Of a DNA stretch of 64,000 nucleotides, positions 26,249-38,661 are shown piece by piece. The DNA is from Siderastrea radians (lineage: Eukaryota > Cnidaria > Anthozoa > Scleractinia > Rhizangiidae). Below the pieces are notes generated by a model. That model worked only from the letters and a program-made list of their open reading frames with translations, ran no database searches and was not told the DNA's origin. Both the position numbers and the translations under genes were made by a program. Location: contig OZ024887.1 of the NCBI GenBank assembly GCA_964017195.1, positions 1,911,881 through 1,975,880 on the forward strand. The letters are read 5' to 3'. The first letter of the stretch is position 1. The number at the start of each line of letters is the position of its first letter.

Positions 26249-27526
26249 CTGACTTTTTGTCCGGCTTTCTGTTTTACGGAACCCACCTGTGTTGCTTCGT
26301 CACTGCTTTTTGAGCTCTCTTTTTCCTCTTCAGGAGACAGTGTAGCAGAGACGTCCGCTGAAAGACTTTCTTGGCTGACTGGTGGAGCGTGTTTTACTAG
26401 CTCCTGCAAATGATCTCTACATCGCTTGCAAATTGCTAAAAAGCAACGACAAAAAAAATGAAATTATTGTGCAATTCAATTAGCCTTATACATGGTAAAA
26501 AAGAGAGATTCAAAACAGTCTTTTTAAACTTATTTAGCCAATTTCTTCACGACGGAACTCCGCCGTTTCGCAACGGCGATCCATGATTCATTCGGAGATC
26601 ATAGCAGCAATTGCTACTCTAAAAATCCGAATGTTTAAATAAAGAATGTTTAAATAAAGTTTATGTATGGATGTATGATGGATCGTCGGGAAACGCCGGT
26701 TTATTTGAGGGCGTTGGTTTGTTTATCGTTTGATACAGAGACCTGGGGAGAGGCCGGAAAATTCTTCCCGCCATCTTCTCGCGTTCGCGCTCCCTCCACG
26801 CTCGCGCGCCAGGATCTTCCTTTCCTCCCCAACCCTTCCTCCCGTTTTTAGAGCTTTCCTAGTATCCGTTCCTCTTTAACTAACGTACAGGTTCGCTCTT
26901 CTTCTTTTCCAAAACTAACAACGTCATAGTCTCCTTTACTACCAAAATGTAGTCATATTTCAATGAAGCACCTTCAGTCATACCTCGAAGGACATTGAGT
27001 ATCAGTTTGCCGTTCGCACGGCATTGACTTTAAGATGTAACTTACGAGTTCCCACAGGATGAAGTTCGCCCACTGTGATTGAAATGAACGACGATTCTGC
27101 ACTGTTCATTCCGCGATCTCCCTTCGTTGTTGGCGATTTATGCCCTGCCACTTCAGTGGGGACGGAGCATCGCACCTTTCCACTTCTCCAGCGAAGGCCA
27201 TACTTTTCACGGTGGTGACGGCATATAGTCATCTCCGAGTGTGAACTTTCAGCAGTAAATATCCCTGGAAATAATAACCAATTAGTACAAACCAATTAAT
27301 TCAATTTTTTAACAGTCAAACGAGAAACCGTACCTGCCCTTGCCAGTAATAACGCCATTTCGTCAGAAATTGCTTCATCCGGACCAATTTTTAATGACTT
27401 CAGGTGTGGGTGAACGTCCTTATTGCATTCTCTAAGCGTAACACATTGAAAATCTTGTGGATCTTTTGAGCTCGCTCCGCACGGGGAAGTGAGGTGAAAT
27501 AGGGACGAAAAACGGCAAGTTGCCAT
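26249..27526 (-). CDS. Host gene, three exons, CRHHR-domain protein (partial)
   Basis: Exon 1 is 27526-27334 (ATG at 27526, MATCRFSSLF), exon 2 is 27264-27046 and exon 3 is 26435-26249. All boundaries have AG/GT and the phases agree (1, 1, then 2). Exon 2 encodes CRHHREKYGLRWRS, a CSVP-H segment, KGDRGMNSAESSFI and LHPVGT; with exon 3 ICKRC it forms a Cys/His-rich domain that I recognise from uncharacterised cnidarian proteins. Exon 3 continues with a Ser/Glu-rich linker. Later exons were not traced. The gene at 32412-36485 seems to be of the same wider family, on the other strand. Confidence 0.62.
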
Positions 27527-27529
27527 TGT

Positions 27530-30110
27530 GAGTTTACATACTACACGCTCTCTGAACAAAATGTTACTTTCAAAAGGTATTGCGAAGTACGGTCTGGAAG
27601 TTTCGAAACTGCTGTGTTTTGTTGATTTTCCGATTAGTTCGTTCAGTTTGACTGACAAGGCTTTATTTTAACACCGCACCTTCCGAATTACTGGCCCCAT
27701 AAAAAGTATCCCCAAAATTCGCACAGGATAGACTTTTTTTGACTTAACATCATGAATAAATAATGAAACTATCATGATTCTTGTTTTAATTCATCGAGTA
27801 TAACCTGAAAGGTTTTTTCATTAAAGAAGGAACGAACGAAAGAAAGAAAAGCTGTCATATGAAAAGCAAATATTGACAGTCTGAGTCATTTCCTGGCCAT
27901 TTCTCTCCCGCGCTACTGTATCACATTTCAGTTGTCACGCAACATGCAACTCGCTTTTGGCCGGTATTGATCATTTTTGTCCGATGTTACCATTGTACGA
28001 AATTTCAGCTAAGGATTGCTTTCTGAGGGACCAGAAAATGATTCAAACATTGCAGGTAAGTAAATCACTGTATGTCTGAACAGTGGAATGAATTTCTAAG
28101 TCTGGTTATAGTGTCTGTTCCGATCGCGGAATGAGTTCGCCGGCAAGTCAGTGTGAATGGCCTGATTGCATTATATTTTCAAAAATTTTAACAAACAAAT
28201 ATCAAAGCCAAGCTTCATTGGCAAATGTGTTGTAGCAGGTGGACTGCAAAAACATGCTATTTACGTGCCAGCGGTTAAGGTTTATATAGAAAACACAAAA
28301 GCATCGCGCAGACGTTTTCATTTGCATGAGGAGTTCTCTGATAACATCTATCGCTCTGAATTCCTTTATCGAAACGTGACTTAAGCATATTTATTCAAGG
28401 TTTCTTTTTACTCGAATTCACGTACTTTAACATTTAAAATTTTAATATTTGCCCTAAAGTGACGGCAGTAAGGTAGTTTGGAAAAGTTTGAAAAGCGAAA
28501 TATACGCGCGAGCGGCGCGACAGGTTAACATCGGGTCATCAAAACATCACATTGTCGACAGGGATCTTTCATCGTCTAATTGTTCTTTTATTTGAAACGC
28601 GTAAAATAAAGTTAAAACATCGCTTTGGCTAAGGAAATGTTTTAGCTTACGTTCAATATATATAAAAGCAGTATGGTACAGACCAGAAACGTCGACCGTT
28701 TTGTCTGAATACCATATTTGACTTGAAATAGAAGTACAATAAAGAAATGGCGAAATCTGTCAAAATGCACTCCACATATTTTCATTTTGCGCGCTTGCTT
28801 TTCACGGGCCAAACTAAATGTTTTTATATGATAAACAACAAGCATTTCCGATTCAAACGAGCCCTTTTGTTACCCAGTAGATATTCGTATACCCCCGATG
28901 ATATGGTCGTCTAAAAATTGGTAAAATTCAGTGTATCAACGAAATAGAGAATACTGTACTCTTTACGTGCGTGGATATCAAGCAAAGAACGTTTAGATCG
29001 ATGAAAAGTTTAGTTTAAAAGCAACTTCAAGAGATGTCTAACAAACTGTGAAAAGATTAATTCCAGGCAAGTTTTCGTTGTCTTGTACGAGCGTTTTGAA
29101 AATGTACTAATTTGCATAATTTACATCGGGTCCGAAGGCCCGTTTAGGCCAATTTCGAACTTTCCGTTTTTTTGCCAAAATAAAAACTGGCTGGAACTTT
29201 TAAATATTATTTTTGAAAATAGTTCACCAAAAGGGTTCTTTTGGGCAAATAAAAAGAAATTCGAATTTTCGGCTCTGTCGCCGGATTCTCGAAAGCTACT
29301 GACAACGGCTCTTAAGAGTTCTGAGAATGTAGCATTTGAACAAGAAGGTCGCTCTGCCAAATTTAAGTTAGAGTGACGTATTTAATTTTCAAAAACTCAT
29401 ATGAATGCAATGGATTAAGGCAAAATACTAATAATAAGATAATGGTGTTTACACAACTCGCGATACGAACAGTTCAGATTGAAAGCCTATTAATTGACCT
29501 ACATCCAACAACAAATAACGCTTTTTATAGTGCATTTTTGCCAGCTAATATAGTGCCCTGGTAAAGCCAACTTCAAAATGTTATTTTAAGCTTGTATAAA
29601 CAATAGCCTGCATTTGGCGGGAGAGTTTAAATGGGTATTTTGTTGGAAAAATAAACCTTTCCTGTTCCAAAAAGTGATCAGTTTTTCACTTAAAGAAAAA
29701 TTTTAGGATAATTGTGAGCTTCAAGGAAAAACAAGGAAAATTTTCCGTGCATATTTGTACGCCACACGAAGATTATCGTCTTTAATCCCTTGAAGTATTT
29801 TCTTGCTGATTTGCGCTGTCTGGGTACGGTGAAGCTGTGATATAGCCAGACATGCAAACTAAAATACTCCCCGGTGTTTTAAAATGCTTTCTCGGTTTGT
29901 TAAAAGAAAAAACAGAAACGTGCAAGCGTACACAGAGCATCGCTTGTGCGATATTCTCACCTTATACCTTCTTTAAAGGATACTTGAAAGTAGTTTAGTT
30001 AGGAAATACAATGTTTCGTGTTTTTCTCCGCAAGCCTTTTATTTTATAAATAAAATATTACATAATAAATGTATATACTATTATGTGTTTTACCCTCTTT
30101 AAATAAAGGC

Positions 30111-30141
<31 letters not shown>

Positions 30142-30348
30142 TCTCTTTCAGCAGCACATAGGCTACGATGTTTAATCCGCAGTGTTATTCCTATAAGTAT
30201 TTCTATAACGACAACCAGCGATCTGGCCCGTCCCCTCTCTCCCCATTCCCCCTCCATGCACCGCCAGTTACCCAAGTTACCTCAAGGTTCAATAAGGTTC
30301 GGAACTTAAAAAGGTTCTACTTAGGATCCTTATTATTGGCTAACTTGC
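27530..30348. other. Intergenic DNA, no supported gene
   Basis: Short frames only. A (CTTA)n microsatellite lies at 30113-30140. The 29083-29376 region is open on both strands but has no recognisable features. Confidence 0.45.
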
Positions 30349-31004
30349 ATATGTGCTTTTTCATCTTCATAAGTTAGTGAAGTATGATCGTCCGGGTGGG
30401 TATAGTTCTGAGAAGCACTGCTCGTGATGGCATTGACTGACGTTTCGACAACCTGAGCTGAAGTCATCATCAGAGTCAAGTGAATTGTGAATTATCAGTA
30501 ACTGTTATAATTCTCTGGTTGTTCACCTGATTGGTCGACGCAGTAACGATGTTATTGGTCGTCTGTCAGTTAAGCCGTGATGCTATTGGGTGTGAAAACC
30601 ATACTACGTGATTGGTGCTTTTCGATCCGTCTTTTGCTAGTCAAATGTCCGTTACACTGTTGTTAGTAAAATTAGTCAGTTTGTCCATTGTTTGGATGTT
30701 TTGTTAGTACTTCAATAAGTCGTTTGTAAGGTGCAGGTGGTTGTTCAGTTGGCAACAGTTCAGTGGTGTTTGTTCTAACTTACTAAACCAGCTTTCCAGA
30801 GTGATTGGTTGACAGTAGTCCGTACTGTAGTAACACATTTAGCAGAGTTCCAGTCGATTCTGTGGTTTGTTTTGTTTCTGATGATGACTTCCGCTCAGGT
30901 TGTTGAAACGTCACTCAAAGTCACCACAAACAGTCTTTCTCAGAACTATACTCACCCGGACGATCATACTTCACCAGCTTATGGAGATGAAAAAGACACA
31001 AATT
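30349..31004. mobile_element. MITE with about 120-bp inverted termini
   Basis: The left end (CTTTTTCATCTTCATAAG, then GTGAAGTATGATCGTCCGGG) and the inverted right end (about 30880-31004) match over roughly 120 bp with a few differences. The middle has no coding potential. I could not fix the target duplication. Confidence 0.75.
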
Positions 31005-31281
31005 AAAGACATTATATGATGATTACTAAAAGGATGGACAAAAATTTGGAAGCGATTATTTCTCAGATGCGATGTTTTGTATTTCTAAACTAACAAAGTT
31101 ATCCTTACGCCAGAAAAAGACATTGTCAGAGGCTGGATTCGTGCAACGACAATGAGAGAAAAAGTTTTAAGACAAATAAGGTGTTTCACATGAATATTCG
31201 TTTATTGCACTTAAATGATAACAACATCGATGAAGTTTTACGTGTCATATAATTAAAGTAAAACAACCAAAAAACTGTATT

Positions 31282-31284
<3 letters not shown>

Positions 31285-31324
<40 letters not shown>

Positions 31325-31325
31325 T
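31285..31325. repeat. (AAT)n microsatellite
   Basis: A pure ATAATAAT run lies at the tail side of the LINE fragment that follows. Confidence 0.9.
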
Positions 31326-31471
31326 TTAACCAGGGAGCCCACTCGCCTTGGCGGTTTTCAGTGGGGCCCTGCAAATTATAATAAAAATAAAAAATTAAAA
31401 ACTAAGAAAAGAGATAAAAATAGATATTACAATATAAAACTAATTTAAAATACTTTAACAATTAGCATAAT

Positions 31472-32044
31472 TTAAAAAGTTTTAAGTTTTGCCTTAAATG
31501 AAGACAATGATTTGCTGTTTTTAATGTCATTGTCTAGGTTGTTCCAGTCCTTAGAGGCTTGATAGATGAAAGTTTGCTTGCCCCAATTGGTACGCACGCG
31601 AGGAAGGTGTAAATCATTGCTTCTGCGAGTTTGAGAAGAATGAAAACTACTATTGCGTCTGATGTCAAATTTAAAATCAATTTCCCCCAACAGATATTTT
31701 GGCATCATAACACAGCGATGGAAGTGTCGTCTCTGTGAGAGGGTCTTTAGGTCCAGACAATCTAGTGCCTCGGTTGAAGAACTTCTTGGTGGTAAATTAA
31801 GCAGGACCTTGGCTGCCTTGTTTTGAAGAACTTGCAGCTGACCCATAAGCGTGTCGTTATTTTTGTCACCCCATACTGTGTCTCCATAGTCAAACAGTGG
31901 GGTGATTAAGCAATTGTATAGTGTTAGCTTAGCATGTAAAGGCAAAAGATGTCGTATTCTCTTTATCATTCCAATCCTTTGATTGATCTTTGTACTGATA
32001 GTATCAATGTGCTCAGACCAAGACATAGTTTGGTTTATAACCAC
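31472..32044 (-). mobile_element. LINE ORF2 C-terminal fragment
   Basis: A 190-codon minus-strand frame encodes a post-reverse-transcriptase region: MSWSEHIDTISTKINQRIG, LTLYNCLITPLFDYGDTVWG, VLQNKAAKVLLNLPPRSS and a C-terminal DWNNLDNDIKNSKSLSSFK. This is typical of the 3' end of CR1/Jockey-type LINE ORF2. The N-terminal part is missing. The (AAT)n tract on the downstream side may be its tail. Confidence 0.8.
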
Positions 32045-32411
32045 TCCCAGGTACTTAAACGAGTCAGACCTATCAATAGCAGTGGAATTAACTATTTTAG
32101 GGGTGTTTCAGATTTCTGCGGTAAATGTTGATCGTTGCGCCAAAAGTCTAAACTACCAAGACGGTATAATATGAGGATAAATTTGAGGCTTGCATAAGAC
32201 AAAAGAAAATCAAAATTTACATACCGTCTCTGTATTTACGTTTGCTAAACTGACCCGCCAATTTTTCCATATCTTTAATACATCGTCTACAACAAATTAG
32301 CTCTATTTTGAATACCAGTAACGATCGAGTCACTTACGCGCTACGTGGCTGCATGGCTGATAGCTCGCTTCCTGTATGTAAATTTACGTTTACGTTTTTG
32401 ATTTCTCACAG

Positions 32412-35400
32412 GAGAGTGACAAAAGTACAGCATCAGGAGGATTAGCTGGTAAAATGGAACGTCTTCAGATTCACGAAGAAAGTTTCGTCCCACCCCCTGA
32501 GACAATGAGCACGGCATCTTCCTCTTTGGAAAATGGAATGACTGGTTTTGAGGTTCAACGGTCCAAACTCAATGCTTTTCCTGAGGAATGCCAAATCCAA
32601 GCACTTGGAAAACCTTGGCTAGAGTGGGCCGAAGCTAGCGAAAGAACGCGCCAAAGATACGTGCACAGAGCATCGGAGATAATTTCATCCGTTCTCAAAG
32701 TGGTTTATCCCGATGACCCTGGTTCTCTGTGGACTGAACTACAGGCTTCGACAACAATTAGTAAAATGTTGGATGACGAGGCAGTTTGCCATCCATCTGA
32801 TAGAAGTTATCTTGAGGCTTTGGCAGAAGCATACAAGAACGCGAAAGCATGGGACACGTGAAGCAGGTTTTGTCTATTATGGCAGGTATTGGAAGCTACA
32901 AAGCAATATCAGTCCACATTCCCGGGCTAACGCCATATCGTTACACCATGGCCAACTTGCATCGTCTCCAACATGGTAGAGCAGTTCCTGTACCAAGTAA
33001 AGACGCCCCGAGGTTACGAGTGGATAGGCGGCAGTTAGACCACTTTTTGAGTTTGATTACAAGTCCTCATTTGGTGCAGGACCTTCCGTTTGGTGAAAAG
33101 AATCTTATGCTGTCAAATGGTCAGAGCATTGCGGTTCCTAACGTAATACGGACCTTGATTCCACAGCGAATCGTTAGGCAATACAAGCAGTACTGTTCGG
33201 ACACTAGTTTCACACCATTCAGTGAGAGCACAATGACGAGGATTCTTTCAGAGCAGCGCCTCCGTACGCAAGTCCCTTCAAGGCCTCGACTACTTTGCTG
33301 CAGAGGGAGCACGCGCTTTCGACGACTTGTCTACTGTTCCAAAAGAAGCTTTGGAAAAGGGAACAAGCAAGGAGAGAGTAAAAGGCCTACAGGAGGCGCT
33401 AAAGGCCGGAAAGCTATATCTTAAGAGCGACTTTTAGGTAACATTTTTTTTCTTGCAAGGTAAACCCAGGGTTGGATCCAGAATTTTTTGAAGGGGGTGG
33501 GCTACGCTGAAAAAGAACAGCAATTTTTATACTTATTTATTGTGCCTTATTTATTTTCCAAGTAAGTTTGTTAATTAATTTATTTTTGAAGGATTTTGGG
33601 TGGTGGCTAGGCACCCAATCCACTCCCCCTAAATCGTGTTTACTTTGCCGTTTATACTAATACATGCAAATGTCTGAGTAAAAACTGCCGAAAACGTAAA
33701 TGCTTTCTTGCATTCTTTTTTATATTGCGCTTTTACTTAACGCGCTGTTGTAGTATTAAAGGTAAAAAAAATCTACGCAAATAGGCGCTTCTAAATAAGA
33801 CGAGCACTGTTAACTTTTGTCCGTCCACGCACAGATTTCAGACTACACGTTTTTTTTTCAACTTTTGCCTAGTCAGAGTTCGACTTAAGTTGAAGCCGCC
33901 AGGATTTTTAGAACAGTTAAGATGTTAACTTAAAGGTCTTCCTGAGCTGGAGGCTCATGCATGTACTGCATTTGTGTGCTCAAAAGACTCGGCCTCGAAA
34001 TTTAGTCTCTCACCTTTTATTAAAACTACAATTGCCCTCCATTGTGTGCATTGCGTGCTTTACGTGATTTGTTTATCTAGGCTGGGAAGGTTTAAAAAGT
34101 ATAGTTCTGTGCATAGGCTTTCAAAGGTCAAAGCTCGTACAGCACAAGACAACGTCGCGTACAACATTTGCTAAAACCGTTTTCTTAACAGTAGTCAACC
34201 AGGTTCACATCACCGATAGCTCTCCTGTTGCAGAGCATTGCAGCACTTATTCACTGAGTGATCCGTCAGACGCAGACCATAGGCAGTTATGTGCTCACAT
34301 TCATGACCAAAAATGTGACCAATGCACAGGTTTATCATCTGCACTGAGCGATATCGAGAAGCTGTTACGAGAGATTCCATTCCGCAGCTGCGAAGACGAT
34401 CGAGACGAGGCTTTCTACCTCTACCAAAGTGCTTCCCTGGCTATCCAGGCATGGAGGTGCCAGCAATTAAGAACGGTTAGGCAAGATCAGGCACGCCTTG
34501 ACGCCCTGGACCTCCTTGATGAGCGTACCGTGCTGTTGGTGAATGATTGGGCCATGAGATTCATCCCACAAAAGTACCGAGAATCCCAGGCTGACTGGTT
34601 CGGAAAAAGGGGAATTTCATGGCACATATCTGTCGCGTACTGTAAAATTAACAGACGGCTTCAGTCGCAGGGTTTCATCAATACAATCCAGTCTTGTAGT
34701 CAGGGAAGCGCAGCTGTAGTTGTCATCTTGCAGCACGTAATTCAGACGCTAAAGACCGAGCATCCAGAGATAGAGAGAGTCTTCCTGCGTCAAGACAATG
34801 CTGGGTGCTACCATTCAGCAAGCACAGTTTTAGCATGTCCCATCATTGAAACTTCAACGGGAGTTAAAGTAGAACGCCTGGACTTCAGCGACCCTCAAGG
34901 AGGCAAAGGTGCAGCGGATAGGATGGCAGCAACGGCAAAAAGTCATATCCGGATGTTTATCAATGAGGGCAACGATGTTACAAATGCAGAGCAAATGAAA
35001 GATGCGCTACTATCACATGGTGGCATCGAAGGCGTCTGAGTGGCTGTTGCAGAGTCCATTGAAGAATCCTTAAGTGGTGAGCTGCCTAAAATAGCAGGCA
35101 TAAGCAAGTTAAATAACTTCCGCTTCACCGGTGGAAAGCTTACTGCTTGGAAGGGCTATGCTGTTGGAAGTGGAAAGCTTCTCGACTTAACAGTTAACCC
35201 AGGTAAGAGAGGAGGATTTCTCAAAGAACGTATTATGGCCATTTTGCGCACAACCGATCCGCGAGTACTTAGCTGAGTATTTTACTTGAACCTATCACCG
35301 CCTAAACACACTGTTCGGACACCTATCTAGATAGCGAACTATTTATGAGAAAGCTTGCAAGTACCTTGTTGAAATCCTTCAAATTCACTGTCGTGTTTGT

Positions 35401-36485
35401 ATCAGATAATGTATGCGCGCGTGCACCATAATTTTTCATGTTTTAATACAATTGGTTTTAGCTAACATCAGTAAAAGGCTTAACCTTCACTGAATAGGGA
35501 TTTAGCCAGTGTATTGCGTTTTCCACTCTGTGTACCTCACACCAGGCCTAGAATTACCGTTTCTAATTGCTCAATTATCGTTTTTTCTTTCTTTGCTTTA
35601 GATCGTGGTTACAAATGGTTGTCAGGCTCTTTTTCTGCTGGCGACTTCAAATATGTTGCTGAGCAGACCCGTAGACGAAAAGCTGAAGAGAGGAAAACAG
35701 AAGGGGACACTGAAGGTGGGGCCTATCCATGCCCACGAGATGGATGCACCAGGCTCTTTCAACGACTATCAAGCCTTGAACGACATCTCTCGTTCGAGAA
35801 ATGTTCAACATCACTGGAAAGGCTTTCCTTGTTAGACCTGGCTAAGACGGAATATGCTTCTCTCCTCCGTGATGGTATGGCAACCATGCCAACTTTGTAT
35901 TTAGCATCACCATTTACCACTGCTGTGAATGTTACACAAGAGGGCTGGGCCTTGAAAGACGTTAAAAAAGCCTATCGGTTTAATGAAACACAGAAGAGCT
36001 ACCTAGAGGCAAAGTTTAATCTTGGCCAGGCAACAGGACGAAAACTCGACCCCAACGTCGTAGCAAAGGAAATGAAACGAGCCTTGAGCCCGCATGGGAA
36101 ACGTCTTTTCAAGGCCACAGAGTTCCTAACAGTGCATCAGATCACGTCTTTTTTTGGTAGACTTGCAGCTAAAGTTCGCCAACAACTGGTCACAACTGAC
36201 GAGGACATCTTCGCTGCAGAGGAGGAAGTAAACTTTCAGGAAGCAAGGGAAGTGATTCTCACGTCAATGAACCTAGAGCACCCTATTGTATATGACCAGT
36301 ACGATATATGTGCAATGGTCTGCAACGACACTCTAAAGAACTTGAAGATGGGTCTGTTGCAAATGCTTTGCGAGAAGTTGAACCTTGAGGTATCTGTTGG
36401 GGACCGAAGAAAGAAGTCTTCATATATACAGGCTCTCACTGGCCTTGTTGACGGCTGTTCCTGTGGACGTTCTGGATCCGATTAG
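32412..36485 (+). pseudogene. Broken three-exon gene with C2H2 finger, transposase-like family
   Basis: Exons are 32412-33437, 34203-35202 and 35602-36485. The last intron is exact: phase 1 donor AG/GTAAGA at 35203, acceptor at 35601. Exon 2 carries RQDNAGCYHS, LDFSDPQGGKGAADR and SHIRMFINEGNDV, which suggests a nuclease or transposase-like core. Exon 3 has a C2H2 finger (CPRDGCTRLFQRLSSLERH). Lesions are frameshifts near 32855 and 33255, a TAG at the exon 1 end (33435-33437) and a TGA at 35037-35039. The family is common and repeated in cnidarian genomes, and I cannot name it. An upstream exon is implied by the acceptor at 32411. Confidence 0.6.
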
Positions 36486-37861
36486 GCAGATTTAGCAATG
36501 ACTGACGTGTTGATTCGACAACTGACGCGTGCATAAGGTCGAAAACGCCAAAGCAACGTAATTCTCTTAAAACGTCGTCGGGTCCTTGTCGTCTCAGCTT
36601 CCTTGTCAACGACTTGTCCTTGCTAAATCTGCCTGTTAGGGGTGTCTTAACTTGAGTGTCGGAAGAGTAAACATCTTTTTTGCTTTGGTTTTGCATTGCT
36701 ATGGGTTGAGTTTGGTTGTGTTTGACTAAAAAAAAAAAAACCTCGTGCCACTTTGGCAACCAACGAGGAGTATTAACACCAAAACCAAACATGATTGCTC
36801 GCGTGCGCTTCACGCGCTTGGCTCTGGCTAGATGTATGTAACTTACATTCGATTCTTTGTGTCTGTTGTGGTTGGCCAGTTATTAGTTTGGTTTTGGTTT
36901 TACAGCACTCAGCTAAAACCGCTCTTACTAACTCGCTACCGTTATTCAATACTTTGTAAGTAGACCCCTACCCCCTTTGTAGCGTGAACAGCGCCCGCGC
37001 GTCTTGGTGGCCCACCCACCTCATTATTCTTATACGGTCTGCTAGAAAGCTTTCTCCCCCCAGATGGCCTCTTTCTGTGATTTATTCTTTCGGGTGCTTC
37101 CATATCTAGTGGAGCGAGCAAACGCTAGCCTGCGTGCAGACGTCGTCTATTTCCTTTGCTCCACACGTGGAAATAGGAGACTCTGCGCGCAGGATAGCAA
37201 ACGCGCGCGCGCGTGACAGTTGCCCGCCACGAAAGCGTCTTCTTGCCACAGATATCAGTATATACGCTTATTTGAGAGGCAAAAAAAGTCATTTTAGTGC
37301 AACTTTTTGTAAAGAAGAGCCGTTGAGGAGCTGTGGCATACTTGTTTATAGGAGGTGGTACGGAATTGTCGGGTGGGCAGTGAGTTAATAAACGGGATGT
37401 TGACATTGTAATGAGTTCTCATACACCAAAATTTACTTTATAGCCGGAAATTGCATTTTAGGCCCTTCTCTATTTTTTCTTATCATTTTCCTCTTTTTAA
37501 GACAAAAAACCTGTCACTTCATTTTTCTTGTGGCAATAGAGTGGCTTTACAGAGGCTAGCGCAAATCAGTATATTAACTTTTCCGCATTTTTTTTCTTCG
37601 GGTGAAATGTGACATTTCATTAGTCACGCAACTCGCTTTGTTGAAACTTTGAAGTTTCGTTGAATCACAGGAAATTGTGAGTTCAGGTTTGCTTTTCAAG
37701 AGACCCCGCCCCCTACGTCTTCAGATACAATCTGCTTGAAACATGTGGACTACAAACAAGTAAGAACATTTATCTAAATCTAGGTTTCCAGTCAGACTAT
37801 CAAGTTATTTTTATTTCAGTGTCGATAAATTGAATGAGTCCGGGCTATTGCATTGTTTCTT
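36486..37861. other. Intergenic DNA with a possible small MITE
   Basis: No gene is supported. At 37124-37200 TAGCCTGCGTGCAGACGTC and a loosely inverted GGAGACTCTGCGCGCAGGATA bracket a short segment, like small TAGCCTGCG-ended elements. A (GC)n stretch lies near 37200. Confidence 0.4.
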
Positions 37862-37900
37862 TATTGCTGTTTTCAGTGAAATTCGAACTCTGAAATTTAA

Positions 37901-38546
37901 GGTGATTCCATCGAAAAAGAAGTTGTAATGAGAATTTGTTGAAACTTTGCACAGTTACTAATTACACCTAGTACATTAAAAAAATAAAATAAAAAGAGGG
38001 GGTCACCGTGACTGATTTCACGCTAAGGGGCTGTAGTATATAGGTACTTTTCTATCTTTAGACAGCAATATTACAAAAACCTATCCTTGTGCTAGAAACA
38101 CCCATTACTTCAACAAAGTTATAACTAGCAATGAAATATAAGCATTATTCTTATGATAGAAGTACAATGTTACAGTAAAACGTCTTAAAATTGCCGTAAC
38201 AATGAAACTAATTTGAAATAATAGGCAAATCGAGCGTCCGCACGGTTCCAGTGAAACCCCCTAAAATCTCGCTGTAATAGTGAATCAACCAGAATATTTC
38301 AAAATTGAATAATGAAAAGTTCTTCAAATTTGAATATTTCATGTAAAGTCGTACTTTCCTTAAATAAATGGAATAAAAAAGTGGGGTCACCAAGTTCGTT
38401 TAGGAGAAAACGACCATATATTTCTCTGAATAGCTCAGCTTCCATAGAAAACCTATCAAGTTCCGAACGCGCGCGCTCGTGCGCGCGCTAATCACGCAAA
38501 AAATGATGCGCAGAAAGGATGCGCAATGCAATTGAATGGAATCACC
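37901..38546. mobile_element. piggyBac-type MITE nested in the left terminus
   Basis: A 646-bp segment begins GGTGATTCCAT and ends ATGGAATCACC, with TTAA on each side (37897-37900 and 38547-38550). Removing it restores continuity of the surrounding transposon terminus as judged against the right terminus. There is no coding potential. Confidence 0.82.
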
Positions 38547-38661
38547 TTAAACCTCGCGCAACGGTTACGTTTTTCGCTGCCGTCAATCAAATTTCCGGTG
38601 GCTTCTGATGACTGCCGAGCGTGTAGCGCTCACGTGGCCCAAATGCAAGGAGTGATTTCAT

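Noticed and set aside
29083..29376. 97-codon plus-strand frame with an overlapping open minus frame
   Set aside because: No homology is recognised; openness on both strands is common in this base composition.
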